DNA of 64,000 bases, taken from the NCBI GenBank assembly GCA_028287505.1, contig JAQBPN010000096.1, positions 1 through 64,000 of the forward strand, in the 5' to 3' direction. The translations under genes and the position numbers were made by a program. Positions 1-8,300 of this stretch are shown here, in pieces (the first letter of the stretch is position 1; each line of letters begins with the position of its first letter). The notes under the pieces were generated by a model. It was given only the letters and a program-made list of their open reading frames with translations. It was not told the DNA's origin and made no database searches. This stretch comes from Fibrobacterota bacterium. Its GTDB lineage: Bacteria > Fibrobacterota > Fibrobacteria > UBA11236.

Positions 1-200
1 CCGATGACGGCGGCTATGGAGGAAAAAAGCAGGATCCCCAGCATCCAGGGTTTGGAGCCCAGGGAAGTTCCCATCGGCTTACGATAGACCCACGGGGTCC
101 GCAATTCCACCCGCCGGGCCTGTTTCATGGCCATATCGGCGCCGTTCCTGACGCCGTCCCGCATCCCCTCGAAGGTCTTTCGGTTCATCACTTTAATCAT
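1..200 (-). CDS. Small membrane protein, C-terminus cut by window edge
   Basis: The reading frame starts at ATG 198-200 and runs off the left edge after about 66 codons. The start is supported by a GGAGGG Shine-Dalgarno sequence about seven bases upstream. The N-terminal half is basic and polar (MIKVMNRKTFEGMRDGVRNG). Near the visible end a hydrophobic stretch (MLGILLFSSIAAVIG) looks like the start of a membrane segment. No family is recognised. It is divergent from the winged-helix gene at 491, with about 290 bp between them. Confidence 0.6.
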   Translation of the reverse strand, partial: MIKVMNRKTFEGMRDGVRNGADMAMKQARRVELRTPWVYRKPMGTSLGSKPWMLGILLFSSIAAVI

Positions 201-490
201 GGAAAGCCCTCCAGGCTGGCCCGGGCGGCGGTTTAAGCCTGCCTTCGGGACTTGAAGCGGCGTGAATTCGACGCTCCAACAACGAAAACGGTGCTGAAAG
301 TCCCGATTATCGGCCAATCAGCTGCAAGGTTCCCAATCTCCCCGGGAACCTTTAGCATTTAAATAAAATTCTACGGGTCGCCCTGCAAAGGACTTGCTCA
401 ACTACCCGGGTAACCGTCCCGTAGCTATATTGTGAAGCCCCTGTTTTACGGACACCCTGCATTTGCAGGGATACTTATGTTGGAGGATTA
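201..490. promoter_or_regulatory. Divergent intergenic region with leader hairpin
   Basis: This spacer separates two divergent genes and must hold both promoters, but I cannot pick a convincing -35/-10 pair. An AT-rich patch lies near 357-372. A perfect 6-bp hairpin with an ATTT loop (CCCTGC/GCAGGG, 455-470) sits about 20 bp before the start codon at 491, followed by a GGAGG ribosome-binding site at 482-486. The hairpin could affect translation initiation of the downstream gene; this is inference. Confidence 0.4.
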
Positions 491-1597
491 ATGGCCAAGC
501 ACGATCAACGCATTTTGAAGTTCCTGAACCAGAACGCCGATAGGGCGCCCACCATCACGGAAATGATGACGCGCCTCAATATCAGCATCTCGGATATCAG
601 CGATTCCCTGGGCTCTTTGCAGAGCCAAGGCCTGATCACCAAGAAAACCAACAGCCAGGGCATCGAATGCTGGTTTCCCACCGGGCCCCAGGCATCGCCC
701 CAAATGGTGCAACCGATGCAGGTACCGGCGCCGCACCTCTCCTCCCAGCACATGCCCACCACGTCCATTCCCATTCTGGGCGAGGGCCGCAACCCGGGCG
801 ATCGCTCCGGAATGGACTCCCGCTTCTCGGGCGGCATGTCCGAACGGAGCATGCAGATCCCGGAACCCCAACCGCCCACCCCCAAGGCCCCTCCCGTGCA
901 GGTCCAGCATATCCCCATGGCGGAACCGGTCTATAACCCGTCCGGCCGCGGTGGAATCCCGCCCCAGCCGGAACCCGCCATGAACGGCAATACTCCCATC
1001 TATGGCCTGACGCAGCCCCCATCCAAGGGCGGCATCGGGTTTCTGACATTCGCATTGGGCTTGGTGGTGGCCGTTGCCGTGGCCACTTGGTTGAGCGGCC
1101 GGTTGGCCGGCAATGAAGTCAACAAAGCCGCCAAGAACTTCGTGGACAAAAAGGCCCTGACGGAGGCGACGGCCTCCTTCACCGAATTCCAGGAAAAGAC
1201 CAAAACCCATGTCACGGCGTTGGAAGCGGAAGTCAAGAAATTGACCGATCAACTGGCCTCGTCCAAAGCGGCCGCGGAGTCCCTTCAGACCAAGGTGGCC
1301 ACTGCCAAACCGGAAGCGGCCAAACCCGAAGAGACCGCCAAAGGGAAGGCCGGCAAGAAGGCTCCGGCAGCCGTCGCCAAGGCCAAGCCCGCGGCTTCGG
1401 CCACCAACGCCATCGCCAAAGCCGCCGCCCGCGGCGCGGCGAAAAAGCGGAAGTCCGCGGCCGCAAAGGCCCCGCGGGAAACCTCCGAATACAGCTCTTC
1501 GTCTTCCTCCTCGGAGTCGTCGGGTTCTTCGGAATCCTCTCCCAGCGTTCCGGAACCCCCTGGATTGGAAGAGCTGCCCCCTCCCCCTTCGGAGTAA
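491..1597 (+). CDS. Membrane-anchored winged-helix protein with coiled coil and H1-like Lys/Ala tail
   Basis: This is a 368-residue mosaic protein. Residues about 1-65 read as a winged-helix DNA-binding fold (ITEMMTRLNIS followed by LGSLQSQGLITKK). A Pro/Gln/Met-rich linker covers about 66-175. A single membrane segment lies near 177-197 (FLTFALGLVVAVAVATWL). A coiled coil follows (about 205-265), then a Lys/Ala/Pro-rich stretch like eukaryotic H1 or AlgP tails (about 270-330), a run of serines, and a Pro/Glu end. The arrangement suggests a cytoplasmic DNA-binding head and an extracytoplasmic tail, as in ToxR/CadC-type regulators, but the domains differ from that family. The start has a strong GGAGG site. 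The gene ends 8 bp from the convergent lipoprotein gene. The function is unknown. Confidence 0.85.
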   Translation: MAKHDQRILKFLNQNADRAPTITEMMTRLNISISDISDSLGSLQSQGLITKKTNSQGIECWFPTGPQASPQMVQPMQVPAPHLSSQHMPTTSIPILGEGRNPGDRSGMDSRFSGGMSERSMQIPEPQPPTPKAPPVQVQHIPMAEPVYNPSGRGGIPPQPEPAMNGNTPIYGLTQPPSKGGIGFLTFALGLVVAVAVATWLSGRLAGNEVNKAAKNFVDKKALTEATASFTEFQEKTKTHVTALEAEVKKLTDQLASSKAAAESLQTKVATAKPEAAKPEETAKGKAGKKAPAAVAKAKPAASATNAIAKAAARGAAKKRKSAAAKAPRETSEYSSSSSSSESSGSSESSPSVPEPPGLEELPPPPSE

Positions 1598-1605
1598 CGC
1601 CTAGC

Positions 1606-2469
1606 CTATTCCTGTTTGCTCAAGGCGCGGAAGTCCCGCGCCAGCTTCTCCACTTGCTGGATGAAGTGGCGCTTCTGTTCCGGGGTCAGGATGTTGTGGA
1701 TCATGTAGATCAGGGTCCGGAGCCGGGTTTCGAACTCCTTGTTCCTGGCGCGGAACACATCGCTTCGCAAGGAATCCGTATTCAGGTAATAGGTATTCAG
1801 ATAGCCCTGCAGCTCCGCCTGCGGGGCTTTCTTCTTCAGGAGCTCAGCCAGGTGGTCCTGGACCTTTTCCCGCATATCCAACCATAGGTCTCCGTTCCAA
1901 GGCAAGGTGCCGTTCAAGACCTTGATCTTGTTCTTCTGATCCTTTGTAAGCCTGCCCGTCCAATCTTCCATCTCGTCTACGATTTTGTGATACCGGTGAT
2001 CGAGCCGCTCCTCGACGCTGCCGCTGAAGTCCTTTCGCAATTTCTGGTTTTTCTTGCGCTGCTTTTCCAGCCAGCCGTCCACCTGCTCGGGCGTCAAGGC
2101 CGAAAGCAGGTTCAGGGACTTTTCCGTGACCGGTTCCATGGTGCGCAGGTACAAGGCCCGGTAGCGGGCGTACCCGGTATCGATTTCCGCGGGCCGAAGG
2201 CCGTTGCGGACGCTGTCCGCCACGTAGGTGAGGAAGTCCGCATAAGCGGGAAGCATCTGAGTCCGATGCCAGTGGAAATACGCGTTTACATCGTCCTTGA
2301 GATGTCCGCGCTGGACCTTGTCCAGATCGAAATTGTCTTCGACCGAATAGATGACCAGCCAATCGGCGTATTCGTATCCGAGCTTGAGTTTATTGCAGCC
2401 GGTAATCGCCAGCGTGGACGCCACAAGCAGAGCGGCGCCGGCAAACCTTGCGGGGAATCGGAAAGACAT
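1606..2469 (-). CDS. DUF6279-like lipoprotein
   Basis: A 287-residue lipoprotein. The signal peptide ends in a lipobox (LAITGC), so lipidation is expected at Cys25. The mature part is helical and charged. It has the pattern I associate with DUF6279: a Tyr/Trp-rich start (YEYADWLVIYSVED), FDL, then HWHRTQMLPAYADFL, and two LTPEQ motifs (LLSALTPEQVDGWL and NILTPEQKRHF). The role of this family is not established. The position suggests an envelope protein facing the periplasm. The gene is convergent with the winged-helix gene and has no obvious terminator in the 8-bp gap. Family assignment is from memory of sequence pattern. Confidence 0.85.
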   Translation of the reverse strand: MSFRFPARFAGAALLVASTLAITGCNKLKLGYEYADWLVIYSVEDNFDLDKVQRGHLKDDVNAYFHWHRTQMLPAYADFLTYVADSVRNGLRPAEIDTGYARYRALYLRTMEPVTEKSLNLLSALTPEQVDGWLEKQRKKNQKLRKDFSGSVEERLDHRYHKIVDEMEDWTGRLTKDQKNKIKVLNGTLPWNGDLWLDMREKVQDHLAELLKKKAPQAELQGYLNTYYLNTDSLRSDVFRARNKEFETRLRTLIYMIHNILTPEQKRHFIQQVEKLARDFRALSKQE

Positions 2470-2570
2470 GCCTCGGCATCCTCCTCCGGTTTTGGCAATG
2501 GGCCGATCAAAAGGATCGGATTTGCCGATTCAAAAGCCGCGGATGTCCGGAAGTCTTCTCCGGCGCGCGC

Positions 2571-3575
2571 CTAGAAAGTCAGATTGAGCGCGCGGACTTC
2601 CAGGCGGTCCCCGCCTTCCGTCCTGCCCCAGGCGAGCCCGGGCGGGTGCAACCATACGGAAGCTTCGTGACCGACGACTTCCTCGCGCTTCTTATCGTGG
2701 AGCCAGCGGGAAACATTGAACCCCAGGGTACCGCCCAGGGATGGGATGGCGAGCAAGGGGATGAAGGGCTTCCAGTCGATATCGTCGTTGGCGCCGGCCA
2801 GGTGGGCGATGTAAAATGCGCCCGCGCCCGCGGCGGCCGTGCCGGCCAGGGTCAGGAAGAGTCCGCCGTCCTCTTCATCGGTCTGGCCGATGAAATAGGT
2901 GGTCAGGGCGGAACCGATGACCATGCCGGTGGCGCCTCCCCAAAAGGCGCCCTGGTAATTGTCATAACGGATTCCCGTGAACTTGAGGGTGCCTTTATGC
3001 GCATTGGACTCGCCTTCGATGGCCGTCTCGATACCGCTTCCGATATAGAAGCCCAACGCTCCCGCCACCACCGAGCCCAGGATTCCGAAACCATATTCCT
3101 TGGCGATCATTTGCGGATCGTTGAAAAGGCGGACGTCCTGGGGAGCGCGTTTGATTTCGGCCGGCTTTTCCTCGATCTTCACCGAGGTAGGGGCATTGGA
3201 CGAGTCGACGGTTTCCACGGGCGTTGCCGCGGAGGCCTTCTTGGCCGTATCCGCCACGGGTGCGGCCGGAACCGCGGCCTTTGCGCTATCGGCTGCGGGG
3301 GTCGTTGCCGGAGCCTTGGCCGGTTCCTGGAGGGCCTTCCGGGCCGCTTTGGCCGAATCGGAGGCGGCGGCTTTCGCTTTGGCCTTGGATTTGCGCTTAG
3401 CCTTGTTGGCCTTGAGGGAATCCGCGGCCGCCGTGGAATCCCGGACCGCTTTGGGGTTGGAGGGCAAGGGCTGGGCCATTCCCGGCACCTGGGAGGCATC
3501 CTCCGAGTTGGTTTGCGAAAAACCGAAGGTGGCGAGGGATAAAACGAATGCAAAGGCCAAACACGCTCTGAACAT
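2571..3575 (-). CDS. Secreted Ala/Lys-rich protein with glycine-rich C-terminal membrane domain
   Basis: The chosen start (ATG 3573-3575) gives 334 residues and has an AAGGAA site about six bases upstream; a longer frame to 3665 lacks one. It begins with a signal peptide ending at FGFSQ. A low-complexity Ala/Lys/Ser region (about 45-125) follows. The C-terminal part, from about 150, has several Gly/Ala-rich hydrophobic stretches (GFGILGSVVAGALGFYIG, GGATGMVIGSALTTYFIG) and ends in a terminal Phe (LNLTF), which is typical of outer-membrane proteins. It may be a small pore, a glycine-zipper membrane protein or an OM anchor. No specific family is recognised. Confidence 0.75.
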   Translation of the reverse strand: MFRACLAFAFVLSLATFGFSQTNSEDASQVPGMAQPLPSNPKAVRDSTAAADSLKANKAKRKSKAKAKAAASDSAKAARKALQEPAKAPATTPAADSAKAAVPAAPVADTAKKASAATPVETVDSSNAPTSVKIEEKPAEIKRAPQDVRLFNDPQMIAKEYGFGILGSVVAGALGFYIGSGIETAIEGESNAHKGTLKFTGIRYDNYQGAFWGGATGMVIGSALTTYFIGQTDEEDGGLFLTLAGTAAAGAGAFYIAHLAGANDDIDWKPFIPLLAIPSLGGTLGFNVSRWLHDKKREEVVGHEASVWLHPPGLAWGRTEGGDRLEVRALNLTF

Positions 3576-3902
3576 GATTCCTTCCCGGCAAAAAACGCCA
3601 CGGATGCGACAGCACATATGAAAATCCAGTCCGACCGGTAAAATACACGATTCGGAGCTGGACAAAGATAGTTAATGCGCGTTTTCCGGCCCATTTTGAA
3701 ACCCATGGGACGATTATGCAACGTGCTTTCCCCGAGGTAACCGTTTCGCGGCCCCGCGGGGATGCCAAAACAGGCGGGAATCCTTCCTTGGCGCTCTGGC
3801 ACAATGGTTGCCATATATCAACCTTCATGTCCCTATAATGCAAACACCTTTTGTCCACCCGCAGGCCCTTGGCCGGTGGTGGAATCAGGATAAGGAGAAA
3901 AA
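3576..3902 (+). promoter_or_regulatory. Divergent intergenic region; promoter for HxlR gene
   Basis: This 327-bp spacer lies between the secreted-protein gene and the HxlR gene. A perfect -10 hexamer TATAAT sits at 3834-3839, about 60 bp before the HxlR start. The best -35 candidate, TTGCCA (3808-3813), is 20 bp away, longer than ideal. TTGCCATATATCAA (3808-3821) is an imperfect dyad that could be a regulator site. The apparent short ORFs here lack ribosome-binding sites and I see no gene. Confidence 0.45.
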
Positions 3903-4391
3903 ATGGTTCTCAAGAAATTCACCTGGCCCGCCGAGCTCACCTTGAATCTTATTGGCGGAAAATGGAAGGGATTGATCCTCAATCACCTTTTGACGGGAGA
4001 GTCCAAACGCTTCGGAGAGTTGAAGCGCCTGTCGTCAGGCATCTCGGCGAAAATCCTGGCGAAACATCTCAAGGAACTTGAGTTTGACGGCCTCATCACC
4101 CGGATGGTGGTAGGCACGGACAAGCCGCGCATCGTTTACGCCCCCACCCTGCGCAGCCGCAGCCTGGAGCCCATCCTTTCGGCCATCCGCCAGTGGGGCA
4201 CGGAGCACTTGGGAGCTTACGGGCCGGAAGCGCCCGGAGAACACCCGGTTCCCGGGAACCTTGTTCCAGGCGCGAGCGCGGACGCCGTTCCCGAGGCCTC
4301 GAGCGCGGACTTCGTTTCCGAAGAGCCCGCTTGGACCTTCAGGAAAGAGGCGCTCCCGACAGCGAGCTCATCTCATAGCGTTGCTTCTTGA
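3903..4391 (+). CDS. HxlR-family transcriptional regulator
   Basis: A 162-residue winged-helix regulator. Residues 8-100 carry the HxlR/MarR-like signature: a tryptophan-rich start, LNLIGGKWKGLILNHLL, RFGELKRLSSGISAKILAKHLKELEFDGLITR, then a wing. HxlR proteins usually have a Cys near the N-terminus used for redox or aldehyde sensing; here that position reads FTWPAELTL, with no Cys. The tail after about residue 105 is a variable Ala/Pro/Ser extension. The start follows an AGGAG site about six bases upstream. The last 53 bp overlap the convergent DUF1016-like gene. The target genes are not evident. Confidence 0.88.
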   Translation: MVLKKFTWPAELTLNLIGGKWKGLILNHLLTGESKRFGELKRLSSGISAKILAKHLKELEFDGLITRMVVGTDKPRIVYAPTLRSRSLEPILSAIRQWGTEHLGAYGPEAPGEHPVPGNLVPGASADAVPEASSADFVSEEPAWTFRKEALPTASSSHSVAS

Positions 4392-4821
4392 ACGCTTCCA
4401 GCAAACCGTCCCGGTTGAGGTTCTCCTTGAGGCACAGCTCAAGGTAGAACTCCTGCTGCGAGGGATCTTTGCACCGCTCCAGGATCAATTCATGTCGATC
4501 CCAGGGGATGAGGCGCAGCTTGGGCAGAAGCCGGTCCCGCTCGAAATAATTCAGGTAGAACAGCCTCATCATCTGGAAGTCGGAGGGCATGAGCCCCTTC
4601 ACTCCGACGAATTCCATACGTAACTTGCCGGATACTGCCACCAGGACCGGCTTGAGGGCGATGCCATGGGCGGCCATCATGGAAAGGCTGTGTCCCACGT
4701 CCCAGCAGAGTCCCACCCAATCGGAGGGGTTGGGCGGTTGCTTGCCTTCCCGGCGGGCCCTTAGATAGACCCGGACTTCATCGTGGAGCCATTGAATGGC
4801 GGTTGCTTCGTAAGGTTGCAT
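4339..4821 (-). CDS. Stand-alone DUF1016 N-terminal-domain-like protein
   Basis: This protein has 160 residues. The order of motifs resembles the helical N-terminal domain of DUF1016/YhcG proteins: WVGLCWDVGHSLS, a glycine turn, FQMMRLFYLNYFE, and then a segment matching the family's 'LPW..H..LL.....P..R.FY' pattern (LIPWDRHELILERCKDPSQ). In typical YhcG proteins this domain precedes a PD-(D/E)XK nuclease domain; here it is absent, so this is a short stand-alone version. There is no good Shine-Dalgarno sequence. It is convergent with hxlR and shares 53 bp with it. The function is unknown; DNA binding or protein contact is possible. Confidence 0.7.
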   Translation of the reverse strand: MQPYEATAIQWLHDEVRVYLRARREGKQPPNPSDWVGLCWDVGHSLSMMAAHGIALKPVLVAVSGKLRMEFVGVKGLMPSDFQMMRLFYLNYFERDRLLPKLRLIPWDRHELILERCKDPSQQEFYLELCLKENLNRDGLLEAFKKQRYEMSSLSGAPLS

Positions 4822-5192
4822 TTCGATTTCGTTTTCAGTTATGTGTCTTGGTTATAAAATAGTTCGGTATCGTGTCCGTTTTTGACCCCGATCCATCTTT
4901 TGGATCGGGGTAATCCAATTTTTGGAGGCGCCTGCCGGTAATCGGCCCTGCGCGCCCTTCCGCGAATGCGGTCCGGATGGGATGATAGCATACCGGATTT
5001 AGCGGGGCCACCCGCAAAATGGCCCGAATTCCCCAACAAACGCGAGGGTCGGAAAAGACCCGACCGTGAGGATCGGAAAGACCCATCTCTTCTGTATTTC
5101 AAACCGCTAGCGGGCAAAAAACATGGGCTATCGATTTAAACCCCATGGTAGAATGGATCCGTAGACCCAACATCCAAACTCAGGGGGTGGCC
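4822..5192. other. Intergenic region with hairpins
   Basis: No convincing gene lies in these 371 bp. A perfect 10-bp hairpin (CCCCGATCCA, loop TCTTT, TGGATCGGGG) spans 4886-4910, and a shorter one (GGTCGG/CCGACC) sits near 5048-5065. The bases following the first hairpin on the plus strand include only a short T run (AATTTTT), so it is at best a weak terminator. On the minus strand it would lie in the leader of the DUF1016-like gene. A related stretch, GGATCGGAAAGACCC, follows the second hairpin. Confidence 0.4.
4886..4910. repeat. Perfect inverted repeat (10-bp stem, 5-nt loop)
   Basis: CCCCGATCCA and TGGATCGGGG pair perfectly around a TCTTT loop. It lies about 65 bp upstream of the minus-strand DUF1016-like start codon. 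It could be an operator, an attenuator or a weak terminator; the sequence alone does not decide. Confidence 0.5.
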
Positions 5193-5327
5193 GTGGAAAT
5201 CCTGCACAACGATCAGATACAAATGGGAATCATGGTTTTCGGCGCGATGCTGTTCCTGGTCTGGATTCTTCCCGGCGTCGTCTGCCGCAAAGGCAAGTTT
5301 CCGGAAGATCTGCCCTCCCGGAAATAA
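5193..5327 (+). CDS. Small single-pass membrane protein (44 aa)
   Basis: A 44-residue frame with one clear membrane segment (MGIMVFGAMLFLVWILPGVV) and a basic C-terminal tail (CRKGKFPEDLPSRK). I chose GTG 5193 because a GGGGG purine run lies at a suitable distance; the frame is open upstream to an ATG at 5145 that lacks a ribosome-binding site. It ends 11 bp from the convergent giant TPR gene. No family is recognised. The hydrophobicity and the ribosome-binding site argue for a real gene, but such short frames can be chance. Confidence 0.4.
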   Translation: MEILHNDQIQMGIMVFGAMLFLVWILPGVVCRKGKFPEDLPSRK

Positions 5328-5338
5328 CCCGCTTCAAT

Positions 5339-8300
5339 TCACTCTCCAGGAACCATTTTCTTGTCTCCGCCCAGCTTGCGGAACGATTTGAAATATTGTT
5401 TCGCTTCCTTGGGCCGGTTGCTGCCCTGGGTTGCGACCCCCGCATAATAATACGCCATCTTCTCTTCAGGACAGATCCGGATGGCGTTGTTGCTCATGGC
5501 CAGCGTGGAATCCAGTTTACCGGCCGCGAAGTTCATCTTGGCGGTCTGGACCATCAGGCCGCAGGACAGGGGTTTGGCCTTCAGCCCCAGGCGCGCCAAC
5601 TCCATGGCTTCGTTTTGTTTCTTGCCGGATGCCAAGGCGTCCGCGAGGGCCACGGTGGCCACCTCATTGGAAGGATCCGCGCTCAACGCCTTGCGGGCCC
5701 ACTCCTGGGCCTCCGGCACCTTATTGTCCCGCAAGCTGACGCGCGAAAGGTAGGCCATTGCTTCCGGGAGCGGTGAGGACGCGATGGAGCGTTCAAGATG
5801 GTGTTGCACTGCTTCCGGCTTTCCCTGCGCCTCGAAAACCATCGCCAAGCCGTAGAGGCCGCGCGCCTTCCAGACCGGGTCGGCATGTTGGGAAAGTTCG
5901 CCGAAGGCGTTTTCGGCCTCCTTGACATCTTCGACCTGGATCAGGCAAAGGCCTTTGCGATACAGGGCCTCCGGATACTCCACGCGATAGGTCAGCGCAT
6001 CGGTGAATTCCCCCAAGGCTTTCTTCGGGCGGTTCTGATCGAAATATCCCAGGCCCAGATAATAGTGGTATTCCGGGCGGTGATCGTCCGTCTTGACCAC
6101 CATTTTCATCAGGTCCACGGCCTGGTCCACGTCGCCCTTGAGCACGTGCGCGTCCGCAAGGGCCAACTGCGCCTTGGCCAGAGAGAACCGCACTTCGGTG
6201 GCGTCCTGGAACGGCGAGCCGCCGGGGAGCTCCACCGCCTGCTCGGCCTTGCCCATGCGCACCAGCAGATCCATGCGGCGGGACAGCAAAGGCCCCGAGG
6301 CTTCCTTCTTATAGAGCGCGGCATACACTTCCTGGGCTTTGGCATAGTCACCGCCATGGGCCAGGCAATCTCCATAGAGCAGCCTTCCCGAAAACGTCAG
6401 ATTGGGCTCTGCCTGGACCAACACGGTAATGGCGGGTTTCCATTCGTCCTTGTCCCTTAGCAGCCTGGCCAGGGATTCCGCATAGCGGCCCTCGTCGGGT
6501 TTGAGCTGGTGGGATTTGCGGAAGAACTCTTCCGCCACGGCCGTCTGCTGGCGCTTGAGGGCGATTTGCCCTTGCCAATACAGGGGTTCCGGATCGGAAG
6601 GAGTCTTCTTGGCCAAATCCTTGAGCAGCGCTTCGGCCCAATCCAAATCGCCCTTATCCATGCGGATGCGCGCGAGGTCGAGACGCAAGGAAGGATCCTT
6701 CTCTCCCAGATCCACGGCCTTCTGCAAAACCACCGCCGCCTCGTCGGTCTTTTTCTGTTCCAGCAGGGAGCGCCCGAATTCAGCCCAGGCGCGGGAGTCC
6801 TTCGAGTCCTTGCAGGCGACGCGGTAGTTCTTTTCCGCGGCCGCGTAATTGCCTTCCTGGAAACGCAGCTTGGCCAGGCCCAGGGACGCGTCCGCGTCCT
6901 GGGGCGCGATACGGAGGACGTCTTCATAGGCGGGAATGAGATCGGCGGGGCGGGATTCCCGCGCCAGGACCAGCTTTCCCTTGGCCAATTCCAAATCGGA
7001 AGGCGCCAGGGCGAAAGCCTTCTTGTGCGTCTCCCACGCCTGATCCTTGCGGCCCAGGGCCGCGTTTCCTTTGGCGAGAGCCTTCCAGGCGTCCGCCCGG
7101 GCGGGATTGGCCGCGACCACCCTTTCCAACATGGGGACCGCTTGCGCGTTGTCGCCGGCCTTGGCCGCTTCCATGCCCAGCCAGTAGTTGGCTTCCGGAT
7201 GGGAGGTGTTCAAGATGAATACCTTGCTGTAATGCACCGATGCTTTAGCGAGATCCCCTTTGCCACGATAATAGGCTGCCAACTCCTCCTGGTACTTGAT
7301 CTCGCCCGGCCGCTTCTCAGCCAGCTTCTCCAGGTAGGCCACCGCGCCGGCTTCGTCTCCCAGCTTGCGCTTAAGCGTGATCAGATCGGGTAGCAAGGAA
7401 TCATCCTTGCCCTTGGCATACTGGATTTCCATGGCGGCCAGGGCTTCTTTGTTTTTCCCCAGGCCCATCAGGGCCTTGCCCTTCAAGCCGTCCAGATCGC
7501 CTTTGTCCTTGGGCGATTTCTCCAAAGCATCCAGGGACTTGGAGAAATCACCCTTGGCCAGATACACGCGGGCGGCGTAATAGAAGGCATCGACCGTGGG
7601 CGAATCCGCCAGCACGGTCTTGAAGACCAGGGCTGCCGTGTCCATGCGGCCTTCCCTGTATAGGACCAAGGCCCGGTCGTAGCGGTCCTTTCTTTCGCGG
7701 GCCAGACGTTCGCGCCGATCCTGATCTTCCTTGAGCTTGCGCGCCTTGGCATCCTCGATGCGCTTGCGTTCCTCCTCCTTGGCGATGCGCTCCTTTTCTT
7801 CCTTGGCCTTGCGCTCCGCTTCCTTGGCCAGCGCCTCTTGCCTGGCCTTTTCTTCCTTCGCCTTCAGTTCGGCAACCCTTGCGAGGGAATCCTGCCGGAC
7901 CTTTTCCGCCTTGGCCAGCATTTCCTGCTTCTCTTTTTCGGCCTTGTCCGCTTTCGCTTTTCTGTCGGCTTCCCTGGCGAGGGAGTCCTGCCTGGCTTTT
8001 TCCACCCTGGCCAGCAATTCCTGTTTTTCCTTTTCCGCCTTGGCCATCAGCTCTTGCTTTTCCTTGTCGGCCTTGGCCTTCTTGTCCGCTTCCCGGGCCA
8101 GCGAGTCCTGCTTGGCTTTCGCGACCTTCGCCAGGAGTTCCTGCTTATCCTTTTCCGCCTTGGCCATTTGCTCTTGCTTCTCTTTGTCCGCCTTGGCCTT
8201 CTTGTCGGCCTCCCTGGCCAGGGAATCCTGTTTGACCTTCTCCAACTTGGCCACCAAGTCCTGCTTTTCCTTGTCCGCCTTCGTCTTCTTCTCGCCCTCG

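Noticed and set aside
4886-4910. Hairpin as an intrinsic terminator
   Set aside because: The stem is strong, but no adjacent T tract of useful length follows on either strand, so it was listed as a repeat.
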